A stretch of DNA of 64,000 nucleotides from Methanobacterium sp964452085 (GTDB lineage Archaea > Methanobacteriota > Methanobacteria > Methanobacteriales > Methanobacteriaceae): assembly GCA_964452085.1 (NCBI GenBank), contig CAYVKL010000009.1:1-64000 (forward strand), given 5' to 3'. How positions within the stretch are numbered: the first letter of the stretch is position 1; each line of letters begins with the position of its first letter. The position numbers and the translations under genes were made by a program. Under the pieces are notes generated by a model, which was not told the DNA's origin, made no database searches, and saw nothing but the letters and a program-made list of their open reading frames with translations. This document shows, piece after piece, positions 19,494-29,796 of this stretch.

Positions 19494-19720
19494 TTAATAT
19501 CAAGAATAATTAATATTATTTTTGGACAGACAATTTTTAGAAAATTAGAATAGACAATTTAAAGAATACATCTATATTATTTAGAAAAGACAATAATAGA
19601 ATAGATGAAAATTAATTGGTTTTTAAATACATTAATTAGTTTTTAAGTACATTATCTATAACTTAGATAAATTAAAAAAAAGGAATTTATTAAAGCTAAA
19701 TTTTAAAAAATGTGATTTTA

Positions 19721-20746
<1,026 letters not shown>

Positions 20747-20853
20747 AGTTCATCTTTCTTGAAATATTCAGTTGAAATCTATTAATCACACTTAATCCTT
20801 AAAAAACTTAACTTCTCTTAATTAATTGTATTTTGATGATGTGAGGGATTTCT

Positions 20854-21453
20854 ATGGAAGAGAAAAAAAGATTAGAATCCAAAGACAAAGACGATTTAAT
20901 GTCTAAAGCTGCTGACGTAAAAGACACTGTTTCAGACAAAGGCGAAGAAGTTAAAATAAAAGCTTCTGAAGCTAAAGACTCAGTATCTGATAAAAGTAAA
21001 GAATTCCGGGAAAGCGCTTCGGAAAAAACGGAAGAACTACGCACCACCGCTGAAAAGATGGTTAACGATGTTTTGAAAACCCTGCGTGAAAAACAGGAAG
21101 ATCTGGGAAAAACCATTACTGACTACACTGCCCCCACCACTCCCTATGTGGATGTAATAGATACAGCTCTAGATTACATTGTAATAGCTGATCTTCCAGG
21201 TGTTGAAAAAGATAAACTGTCTGTAGATGTTACTCATGATTCACTAACCATAACTGCTACCTTCCAGGATGGAATGGACGGTGAAGATGTCACTTACCTT
21301 AAAAGGGAAAGAGGTTCTGGTGAAGTGTCACGTACCATAAAATTAACTGATGAAATCAAAATCAAAGAAGCCAACGCCAATTTTGAAGATGCCATTCTAA
21401 CGGTAACTCTTCCTAAAAAAATCGCTGAAAAGCAAAAACTGGAAATAAATTAG
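20854..21453 (+). CDS. Hsp20 small heat-shock protein with LEA-like N-terminal extension
   Basis: Protein of 199 residues. The C-terminal half (about residues 92-199) is an alpha-crystallin domain: PYVDVIDTALDYIVIADLPGVEKDKLSVDV, then LKRERGSGEVSRTIKL and NANFEDAILTVTLPKK. The first 85 residues are charged, proline-free and helical, with 11-residue-like repeats such as EAKDSVSDKSKEF and SEKTEELRTTAEK, resembling LEA or apolipoprotein-type amphipathic helices. This extension is unusual for Hsp20. GAGGGATT precedes the ATG. It likely acts as a stress chaperone; the extension may bind membranes or protect against desiccation (inference). Confidence 0.85.
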   Translation: MEEKKRLESKDKDDLMSKAADVKDTVSDKGEEVKIKASEAKDSVSDKSKEFRESASEKTEELRTTAEKMVNDVLKTLREKQEDLGKTITDYTAPTTPYVDVIDTALDYIVIADLPGVEKDKLSVDVTHDSLTITATFQDGMDGEDVTYLKRERGSGEVSRTIKLTDEIKIKEANANFEDAILTVTLPKKIAEKQKLEIN

Positions 21454-21611
21454 ATTAATTAATTATAATTTGGGAATAAAAATATTCTCCCAGTTCTGGG
21501 TTATGAAAAACCCAGACTATTTTCTTTTTTAAATATATTTAAATAGAATTAGACATTAGTTTTGGGATTATTTGTTGAATCCCCTGATTATTATCTTCTG
21601 AAATTTAACTC

Positions 21612-21665
21612 ATCAGGAATAATCTTATCAGGAATAATCTTATCAGGAATAATCTTATCAGGAAT
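21612..21665. repeat. 15-bp tandem repeat, 3.6 copies
   Basis: The unit ATCAGGAATAATCTT starts at 21612, 21627, 21642 and (partly) 21657, with no changes between copies. It lies in the spacer between the Hsp20 gene and the convergent SIS-domain gene. It is a simple tandem duplication with no spacers and no evident function. Confidence 0.85.
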
Positions 21666-21710
21666 ATAACCTCGTGTGATTAACTAAAATAATCATATAA
21701 AATAAGAAAT

Positions 21711-22715
21711 TTAGTATCTTACTTTTCCAATATGTCTGGTGCTGCCGGGGTCTTCGTTGTTAAAGTGGGCCAAGTAGTATATAAACCATTCCAGAGGTAC
21801 TACCAGAAGTAATGGTGCAAGAAGTGGGTTCACATCAGCATAATCCTGCATCCTGTACACCAGGTTTTTTGCCCCTATTTTTTCTGAGAAGTCTATTGAT
21901 TTACGGGTGAACTCATCACCAGGGTAACCTGCATCCAGGAAGACTACTGGAATGTTTTTTTCCACCCGTTCAATAAGTCCGTGGCGGAATTCCCCAGAAT
22001 ATAATGGGCAGGCGTGTTTAATGGCTCCTTCCATGAACATGGTCATGGCCAGCTTATAGGCCAGTCCATAGTTTGGTCCGCTTCCCATACAATAGAAAAT
22101 ATCATAATCTGCATATTTTTGTGCTAAAACTTTATTTTCTTCTTCAGTTTTCTTTAAAAGATCTTCAGTAATTGATGGGATTTTTCCCAAGTCTTTCAGA
22201 ACTTCCTGGGCTTCAATGGAATCTTCCATGGTGAATAGTATCTGGTAGAGGCTCATAAGCTGGGTCATATAAGTTTTAGTTCCCAGAATAGCGGTTTCTG
22301 TACCGCAGCGGGTTAATACAGCATCATCGGATTCCTTCATCATTGTACTTTTGCCTTCATTAACAATGGATACTGTGTACATCCCATTTTCCTGAGCTTT
22401 TCTAAGGGCTGCCAGGGTATCAGCAGTTTCTCCAGATTGTGATGTTAAAATAACTCCTGCATTTTCTTTATGAAGATTTTTATGATAGAAGAACTCATAA
22501 CCTGTGAAAACCTCGAGATTCCTGTTTGAAATCATTTTCATGGCATCTATGGATGAATAACACGTTGATAGGGAGCTACCGCATCCAACCAAGTATATTT
22601 TATCAAATTCCTCAAACTTCCCACTAATATCTCTCATGTGAGACATTTCAGCATCCATGGTGTCCTTTAAAGAGCGCGGCTGCTCTATCATCTCTTCATA
22701 CATTTTATAATGCAT
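21711..22715 (-). CDS. Double SIS-domain sugar isomerase / deglycase
   Basis: Protein of 334 residues with two sugar-isomerase (SIS) domains, related to the isomerase half of GlmS and to AgaS/FrlB-type enzymes. The first domain has YLVGCGSSLSTCYSS and LTSQSGETADTLAALR; the second has FYCMGSGPNYGLAYKLAMTMFMEG and SGEFRHGL. It lacks the glutaminase domain, so it should isomerise or deaminate a phosphorylated amino sugar or similar compound. GAGGG precedes the ATG. Substrate unknown; the downstream neighbour in its direction is the Hsp20 gene, which converges on it. Confidence 0.82.
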   Translation of the reverse strand: MHYKMYEEMIEQPRSLKDTMDAEMSHMRDISGKFEEFDKIYLVGCGSSLSTCYSSIDAMKMISNRNLEVFTGYEFFYHKNLHKENAGVILTSQSGETADTLAALRKAQENGMYTVSIVNEGKSTMMKESDDAVLTRCGTETAILGTKTYMTQLMSLYQILFTMEDSIEAQEVLKDLGKIPSITEDLLKKTEEENKVLAQKYADYDIFYCMGSGPNYGLAYKLAMTMFMEGAIKHACPLYSGEFRHGLIERVEKNIPVVFLDAGYPGDEFTRKSIDFSEKIGAKNLVYRMQDYADVNPLLAPLLLVVPLEWFIYYLAHFNNEDPGSTRHIGKVRY

Positions 22716-22819
22716 AATATTCCCTCAAATAAGTATCCTTGAATTAGTTATCTTATATTTAAAGATTATATTCCTTTTTTATATAAATTAATTTGCAATG
22801 GTTAATATAATTAGTTTAG

Positions 22820-23389
22820 TTATTTTTTATATTTCGGTTGTTCAGGAGTGATGAAAAGTTTAGATATTAAAACAGCCATTTCAGCCAGTTCTACAGGATC
22901 AGTTCCTATCAGAACAATCATAGGTTCTTTTCCCCAGCCACCTTTGTGGTAAATCACATCAGGAACAGCACCCAAACTATCTATGGCAACTTCAACACCC
23001 CATGAAATGGTACTTCCTTCTTTTTTCATAACATCCTCTGGTTCCTGATCACGATGGTAACTGGAAACTCTTAAACCCAGTTTCTGACATATTTCCACCA
23101 GTTGAGGTTCATATTTTATGTTAAGTGCACTGCGCTTTTCCGGGTCATGTTTCATAATGCTTAAAGTAAGCCGGGCCATATGTGATGAAGCATTGTAATC
23201 CGGTGGACAAACAGCTCTGGGCAAGCCATTAACAGTAGTTATACGTCCAGGAATGCCTGCAACTTCTTCTACAGTCTGAGCATTCTCCTTTGCCATTACA
23301 ATATTGCTCCGGACTTCGGGGATTATTTGTGCAAATTCAGGTGAATCTTCAAGTATATGCACAGCTTTTTCAAGCATCTTTATTATCAT
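22820..23389 (-). CDS. ThiN-domain thiamine-phosphate synthase-like protein
   Basis: Protein of 189 residues matching the stand-alone ThiN domain, which in archaea replaces ThiE and joins HMP-PP and thiazole phosphate to thiamine phosphate. Typical segments are IIPEVRSNIVMA, DVAGIPGRI-like VAGIPGRITTVNGLPR, ISWGVEVAIDSLGAVPDVIYHKGGWGKEPM and VELAEMAVLISKLF. In many genomes ThiN is fused to ThiD; here it stands alone. No clear ribosome binding site is seen; ATG 23389 or ATG 23377 are both possible. Some stand-alone homologues are regulators rather than enzymes, so the role is not certain. Confidence 0.78.
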   Translation of the reverse strand: MIIKMLEKAVHILEDSPEFAQIIPEVRSNIVMAKENAQTVEEVAGIPGRITTVNGLPRAVCPPDYNASSHMARLTLSIMKHDPEKRSALNIKYEPQLVEICQKLGLRVSSYHRDQEPEDVMKKEGSTISWGVEVAIDSLGAVPDVIYHKGGWGKEPMIVLIGTDPVELAEMAVLISKLFITPEQPKYKK

Positions 23390-23977
23390 ATAAAAAAATT
23401 TAAATCCAATGGAATATAAGTTTTGGGTCCGAAGGGCATGTCTAAAATATCAAATATGGGGTTGCAATGACCTATGTGGATTAATTTTTTTGGCAAATTT
23501 CAGCATTTTATTGTTGTATGGGTAGTACAAAAAGAGTAAAAAAGTGAGTGTTATCAACATACTTTTCTAAAATTTTAAATTTTCAGTTATGCGGCCTTTA
23601 ACATTAATTGAAGTTGATTTTAGTTTTTTTTACGCGTTTAATATTCATTGGATTAATTTTTCTTAAAATGGGTTAAGAAGTTTGACCTAAATCAGTTGGG
23701 CGTTTGAACATGTGACCATATTCATATCTAAACTTCAAATTTTAGCATGCATGGATTAACAGGAGTTGGAAGGGTGAAGGGTTAAGAAAGGAATATCATT
23801 AGTTGGAATCATCCTCAAAAATTCTTATTTTGATGGTTTTTAATCTAAAAAAGCCTATAACGTCGTTTTTACTCTCAAAAATCTATGAAAAGATTTATAT
23901 GCTCAAAAGAACGATCTTATTTGTGTCAGGAACATCTATCTGTTCAACTGACATCCAGAAAATGAGGGGGCATAATA
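23390..23977. other. 588-base spacer before the pseudomurein hydrolase gene
   Basis: This spacer lies between two divergent genes. It holds no frame that looks protein coding; an 80-codon frame at 23803-24045 overlaps the signal peptide of the next gene in another frame and is rejected. The right end contains a TATA box and a strong ribosome binding site for the hydrolase gene. The remainder is AT-rich and unrecognised, and it is long enough to hide a small RNA. Confidence 0.5.
23893..23900 (+). promoter_or_regulatory. TATA box of the pseudomurein hydrolase gene
   Basis: ATTTATAT with purine-rich flanks (GAAAAG upstream) is a good archaeal TATA/BRE candidate. It would place the transcript start near 23925, about 50 bases before the proposed start codon. 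Confidence 0.45.
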
Positions 23978-26968
23978 CTGAAGCAACAATGTTTGCTAGC
24001 TTTGCTACTCTTACTTGGAGTTGCATTGCTGGCCCCGAGTATTAACTATGCCACCCCAAATCAGAATGTATCAGATAATTTCACGAATACGACAAATGTC
24101 AGTGAATTGTCAGAAAACAACACAAACTCAACTATTATTCAGAGTACAACCACCAAGGTGGTTAATGATTCAAATACAACTCAGAAATTTAACCAGACAT
24201 CAGAATCATCCAACAATACAAATAATAGCCAAATAGACTACAGTAATCAAACAAACACCATTCAGAACCACACAGCAGCAGCATCAGATGGAACCTATGA
24301 TAATGTCCACGGTATATGGTTGAATGTGGATGACGTTAACAGCGTCAATGTCAGCGAATTAACAAAATCCGGAATAACGGATGTATTCGTCAAGGCTAAC
24401 CGCATATCATCTCCCACATACGAAATTGTCCTGACAACCATAATAAACAAACTCCAAGGTACAGGAATACGGATCCACGCATGGATTACTTGCTTCGTAG
24501 ATACGCAGGGAAACTGGGTTGATCCTAAAGACAGTAAAACTACCGACGCACTGGTAAAAACCATAGCAGACATAACCAAAAACTACGAAATTGCTGGAAT
24601 TCATCTAGACTACGTTCGCTACCCCGGGACAGCATATAAATATACCGGCGGAACTGAAGCAATTAATAGCTTCGTTAAGCGGGTGTACGAAACAGTGAAA
24701 CCCATAAAGGCAAAAGTTGCTATTTCAGCAGCGTTAATGCCTGAATGTGCAGCCAATGCATACTACTACGGCCAAGATTACACTGAACTATCCAAGTATC
24801 TGGACTTCCTGGTCCCCATGATCTACAAGGGGAACTATAATGAAGATACAGATTGGATTGGAACCACCACCAAATGGATTGTTAATCATTCAACCAAACC
24901 AGTGGTTGCAGGTTTACAAACCTACGTTAGCGACAGTAATGTACAAAAAATATCAGCTTCTGAAATTAACAAAGACATACAATCCGCCACATCCAATGGA
25001 GCATCAGGATTTGCTCTTTTTAGATACGGATGGGTTGATAAAGCTTTCTTCCAACAACAAACCACGACAACAACATTCACTATTGATCAGATAAAGGCTA
25101 GCGCAACTACTGTGAGGAATTACGTAGAGGCTAATGGTAGTTTGCCTGGTAGTGTTTTGGTTGGCTCTACTCAAGTGACTATGTCACAGTTTTTAGAGCT
25201 TTTGGCTACTGCTACCATTCAGATTAACAATGGCAACAGTAATGCGATTGCTTTGAGGAACTTTAGTGCTCCTACTAATCCTATTGAGAACATTAAGTCT
25301 GGGAATATTCTCATGGCTGAATATCTCAAGATAGCAAATGATGTTAAAAACTATATGGATAGTAGTGGGAAAACTCCTGATTTCGCTTATGGGACTAGTT
25401 TGGGAAATTATCTCAGATTTGAGAACTTGGTGTACATGTACAGCATGATCCTGGACTATTACAACACTAGCGGAAACAAAGCTCACTTCGCAGTCATGCA
25501 ACCATGGACCACAATTTACCACCCGGCTCAAGTAACTTTCACCGTAGATCAGATAAAGGCTAGCGCAACTACTGTGAGGAATTACGTAGAGGCTAATGGT
25601 AGTTTGCCTGGTAGTGTTTTGGTTGGCTCTACTCAAGTGACTATGTCACAGTTTTTAGAGCTTTTGGCTACTGCTACCATTCAGATTAACAATGGCAACA
25701 GTAATGCGATTGCTTTGAGGAACTTTAGTGCTCCTACTAATCCTATTGAGAACATTAAGTCTGGGAATATTCTCATGGCTGAATATCTCAAGATAGCAAA
25801 TGATGTTAAAAACTATATGGATAGTAGTGGGAAAACTCCTGATTTCGCTTATGGGACTAGTTTGGGAAATTATCTCAGATTTGAGAACTTGGTGTACATG
25901 TACAGCATGATCCTGGACTATTACAACACTAGCGGAAACAAAGCTCACTTCGCAGTCATGCAACCATGGACTTCAACTACCTCAGGAACCAACACGGGTA
26001 GTTCAACTACCCCGACAGTGACTTCAACTACTTACACTATTGCCGAAATCATTGACGCCGCAGGAAGGGTTAAGTCATACATTGATACCAATCATGCTCT
26101 TCCAAACTATGTGACAATGGGATCTTTACAGATCACCATGCCTCAATTCTTGAGGCTACTCACAATGAGTGCGTTAGAGGTTAATAGTGGGATCAGCACA
26201 CCAGTAGTATTAAAAAGTGCATCAGCTCCTTCAAATCCTTCTGAGGAGATGACAAGTGGTAACTTAGACAAAAACGGGTATATTGACCTGGCCACCCGCA
26301 TTAAGTCCTTCATGGACTCAAATGGTGGGGTGCCTAATTATGGGTCAACTACTCTTGGGAAAATTCGTTACGAATCACTAATATATCTCTTTAGTCGAGT
26401 AATGGTTTTCTATGGAAATGAGCACTATTTACCTAACTACGCTGTGATGCAACCATGGAGCTCAGTCACAGGCTCTGGTAGTTCATCAACAACTGATCCA
26501 AGTATACCAAGTAGTCTGCAGGTTTACTTACAAGCAACTGACAACTGTCAGGTAAACGACCCACGTATAATTGCAACAGCTCAGAGCATAATCTCTGGAG
26601 CTACATCCAGCTACGATAAGGCCCAACGCATCTTTAATTGGGTGCGTGACAACCTTGAATATTCAATGTATTACGACACTAAGTATGGAGCGGTTAACAC
26701 CCTCCTGAACCGTGAAGGGAATTGCGTAGATCATTCACATCTAATCGTGGCCCTTTCAAGATCAGCTGGATTACCTGCAAGATATGTGCATGGAGTATGT
26801 ACCTTTACCAGTGGAAATACTTATGGACATGTATTTGCGCAGATATACGCAAATGGACAATGGTACAATGCGGATGGAACCAGCTACAGAAATGAGTTGG
26901 GAGTAATACGCAACTGGAATACCAATTCGTGGACATATAAAGGCACCTACGCGGAGCTGCCATTTTAA
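23978..26968 (+). CDS. Exported pseudomurein hydrolase: GH-like domain, PMB repeats, C71-type peptidase
   Basis: Secreted cell-wall enzyme of about 996 residues. The best start is CTG 23978 (GAGGGGG 7 bases upstream), giving a signal peptide KQQCLLALLLLLGVALLA; the next in-frame candidate, TTG 23993, loses its basic residue. A Ser/Thr/Asn-rich linker leads to a GHL10/DUF4015-like glycosidase domain (about 100-360; IHLDYVRYPG). Three blocks follow (about 367-511, 521-665, 685-826), each with two pseudomurein-binding repeats. The C-terminus (about 845-990) is a transglutaminase-fold peptidase like PeiW/PeiP with Cys916 (GNCVDHSH), His951 (YGHVF) and Asp966 (NADGTS). It probably remodels the wall. 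Confidence 0.88.
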   Translation: MKQQCLLALLLLLGVALLAPSINYATPNQNVSDNFTNTTNVSELSENNTNSTIIQSTTTKVVNDSNTTQKFNQTSESSNNTNNSQIDYSNQTNTIQNHTAAASDGTYDNVHGIWLNVDDVNSVNVSELTKSGITDVFVKANRISSPTYEIVLTTIINKLQGTGIRIHAWITCFVDTQGNWVDPKDSKTTDALVKTIADITKNYEIAGIHLDYVRYPGTAYKYTGGTEAINSFVKRVYETVKPIKAKVAISAALMPECAANAYYYGQDYTELSKYLDFLVPMIYKGNYNEDTDWIGTTTKWIVNHSTKPVVAGLQTYVSDSNVQKISASEINKDIQSATSNGASGFALFRYGWVDKAFFQQQTTTTTFTIDQIKASATTVRNYVEANGSLPGSVLVGSTQVTMSQFLELLATATIQINNGNSNAIALRNFSAPTNPIENIKSGNILMAEYLKIANDVKNYMDSSGKTPDFAYGTSLGNYLRFENLVYMYSMILDYYNTSGNKAHFAVMQPWTTIYHPAQVTFTVDQIKASATTVRNYVEANGSLPGSVLVGSTQVTMSQFLELLATATIQINNGNSNAIALRNFSAPTNPIENIKSGNILMAEYLKIANDVKNYMDSSGKTPDFAYGTSLGNYLRFENLVYMYSMILDYYNTSGNKAHFAVMQPWTSTTSGTNTGSSTTPTVTSTTYTIAEIIDAAGRVKSYIDTNHALPNYVTMGSLQITMPQFLRLLTMSALEVNSGISTPVVLKSASAPSNPSEEMTSGNLDKNGYIDLATRIKSFMDSNGGVPNYGSTTLGKIRYESLIYLFSRVMVFYGNEHYLPNYAVMQPWSSVTGSGSSSTTDPSIPSSLQVYLQATDNCQVNDPRIIATAQSIISGATSSYDKAQRIFNWVRDNLEYSMYYDTKYGAVNTLLNREGNCVDHSHLIVALSRSAGLPARYVHGVCTFTSGNTYGHVFAQIYANGQWYNADGTSYRNELGVIRNWNTNSWTYKGTYAELPF
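25085..25509 (+). repeat. 425-bp perfect direct repeat, copy 1
   Basis: This segment inside the pseudomurein hydrolase gene is repeated base for base at 25547-25971, a period of 462 bases (154 codons). It encodes one double pseudomurein-binding block. No synonymous differences were found between copies, which points to recent duplication or gene conversion. Confidence 0.95.
25547..25971 (+). repeat. 425-bp perfect direct repeat, copy 2
   Basis: Second copy of the 25085-25509 block, separated from it by a 37-base linker that encodes a short Thr/Pro-containing hinge. A third, related but clearly diverged block follows at about 26033-26457. Confidence 0.95.
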
Positions 26969-26971
26969 ATC

Positions 26972-26987
26972 TTTTTTTCTTTTTTTT
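26972..26987 (+). terminator. Oligo-T terminator after the pseudomurein hydrolase gene
   Basis: Two runs of seven to eight T separated by one C begin three bases after the TAA stop, typical of archaeal termination. Confidence 0.55.
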
Positions 26988-27143
26988 AATTCCCTTAGCG
27001 AGAGCTATGTTCAATATTGTAAGATAAGAAATTATCAATTAATTGGAAAAATCAGCAAATTTTAATGGAGGATAATTAACAGTGTTTTAAGAGGAATTAA
27101 GGAGTGGTTTAAGAGGATCTAAGCAGTATTTAAGAAGAGATTA

Positions 27144-27994
<851 letters not shown>

Positions 27995-29566
27995 ATGACT
28001 TCTAAAATCGCCAGGGGAAGCCTAATCATGCTGATTGGCTATTTTATTTTCCGTATTGGAGGTTATCTCTACCGTTTTGCCACAGCATACTTATTAGGCC
28101 CTGCCGGATTTGGTATACTCAACTTAGCCCTGCCTACACAGAGTATTTTAATCCAAGTAGCATCTGGGGGTATGCCACCAGCAATTGCCAAGCATGTATC
28201 TGAATATTCGGCTAAAAGCGAAGATGAAATGGTAAAACAGGTAATTCATACCTCTATTAAAATTGTAATTGTTCTTGGATTGTTTATGAGCATAGTTATC
28301 TATCTCATGGCAGAACCATTAGCTCTGGGACTGTTCCATAAACCTGAAGCTATACTACCTTTAAAGCTGGTTGCTTTAATAACACCTTTCAGTGTTCTGG
28401 TTGGAGTTTTCAGAGGTGCTTTTCAGGGTGTTTTCCAGATGGGAAACATTGTGATAACCAAGGCTTTTGAACAGGTTTTCATGATAAGCAGTGCCATTGC
28501 ACTGATCTTACTGGGCTTTTATGTTGCTGGTGCAGTAATTGGAACTGCAATAGGTTTTGTTTTCTCAGCACTGGCTGGATACTATTTATATCGCAGGGGA
28601 CTAGGTAAACGTCTTAAAAATGTGAATTTGACTTTTACCACAAAAGAGGAATTAGCTTTAGCCAAAGTTCTTCTTATTTTCGCATTTCCAGTTCTAATTA
28701 CAGGACTTGCTGAGATTTTATTATTCGATTTAATTGGAAATTACGTTGTCGGGGCTTATATGACCAGTGAACAACTTGGTTTCTTCGGTGCTGCAACCCC
28801 TGTGGCGCGATTACCTCTTATAATTTCCATGGCTGTTGCCACGGCGGTACTGCCTGCAACAGCTGAAGCAATGGGATTAAATAATAGGCATGTTCTCCAA
28901 AACTATGTAAATCAATCATATCGCTACGTGGCACTGGTTGTTTTCCCCATGTCAGTTGGAACCATGGTTTTGGCAGCCCCCATCATGAAATTACTTTATA
29001 TTAACCCAGTTTACATGAATGGAGCAGCAGCACTACAAATTTTAGCAGCTGGAATGCTATTTTTCACAATTTACACAGTATCTTCCAGTATTGCTCAGGG
29101 ATTAGGGAAACCTTACCTTCCAATGACAATTTTAGTTTTCGGAGTGATTTTCGATGTAGCTATGAGTATTTACCTGGTCCCTATTTACGGAATCACCGGA
29201 GCTGCAATGGCACTCACCATAACAGCTTTTCTCATAATGACATCCATAGTCTGGAAAACTCTTCAAATTGCAGATGTTAAATTAAAAGTCATGGATATAG
29301 TAAAAATAATAATTGCAACAGGAATAATGGGAGCATTACTTCTTCTAATCCCTCAAAGTATTCTTTTCTTACCTCTTCCTTTGAATTACATTGTTTTTGC
29401 AGGAATTATGCTTTTAGCTCTTATGGTATATATTGGAGCTTTAATACTTGTAGGTGGACTGAAAAAGAGCGATGTAAATGCTTTCAGTAAACTGGGTAAT
29501 AAAGTAGGGCCATTGAAAAAGACATTTGATAGGATATCTTCCTTCTTGGAAAGATTCGCCCACTAA
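27995..29566 (+). CDS. Polysaccharide/lipid-carrier flippase (MOP superfamily, SpoVB-like)
   Basis: Polytopic membrane protein of about 523 residues with some 14 hydrophobic helices. The start ARGSLIMLIGYFIFRIGGYLYRFATAYLLGPAGFGILNLALP matches the PST/SpoVB-type flippases of the MOP superfamily, which move lipid-linked sugars across the membrane. A conserved basic loop (YRRGLGKRLK) lies near the middle, and the internal KPYLP segment is typical. In a pseudomurein-bearing archaeon it could export cell-wall or glycan precursors (inference). ATG 27995 is chosen; the frame extends to a TTG at 27983 without a ribosome binding site. Confidence 0.82.
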   Translation: MTSKIARGSLIMLIGYFIFRIGGYLYRFATAYLLGPAGFGILNLALPTQSILIQVASGGMPPAIAKHVSEYSAKSEDEMVKQVIHTSIKIVIVLGLFMSIVIYLMAEPLALGLFHKPEAILPLKLVALITPFSVLVGVFRGAFQGVFQMGNIVITKAFEQVFMISSAIALILLGFYVAGAVIGTAIGFVFSALAGYYLYRRGLGKRLKNVNLTFTTKEELALAKVLLIFAFPVLITGLAEILLFDLIGNYVVGAYMTSEQLGFFGAATPVARLPLIISMAVATAVLPATAEAMGLNNRHVLQNYVNQSYRYVALVVFPMSVGTMVLAAPIMKLLYINPVYMNGAAALQILAAGMLFFTIYTVSSSIAQGLGKPYLPMTILVFGVIFDVAMSIYLVPIYGITGAAMALTITAFLIMTSIVWKTLQIADVKLKVMDIVKIIIATGIMGALLLLIPQSILFLPLPLNYIVFAGIMLLALMVYIGALILVGGLKKSDVNAFSKLGNKVGPLKKTFDRISSFLERFAH

Positions 29567-29796
29567 TTATCAAAGAGCGGTGCAAAGTAAAAAAAACTTT
29601 AAATCTTTTTATAAAAATATCTTTGCAAGCCATAAATTTTTTAAAATGTTTAGTTTAAGCCTAAATCCATTTAAATACATTATTAAACTTCTAAAAATTC
29701 TTTTTTAAATATTAAATTATTTTTAAACCAATAAGCATGGTTTGAAAAATATTTGTCCTACATTATTTTTGCAATCAATAACAAATATTAATATAC

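Noticed and set aside
23803..24045. 80-codon frame overlapping the hydrolase signal peptide
   Set aside because: It overlaps the convincing signal-peptide frame and has no ribosome binding site or protein-like composition.
25193..25963. Two near-identical minus-strand frames inside the hydrolase gene
   Set aside because: They are mirror images of the duplicated binding block and exist only because the forward coding sequence is repeated.
29526..29708. 60-codon frame after the flippase gene
   Set aside because: It overlaps the end of the flippase gene in another frame and then runs through AT-rich spacer; no start signal.
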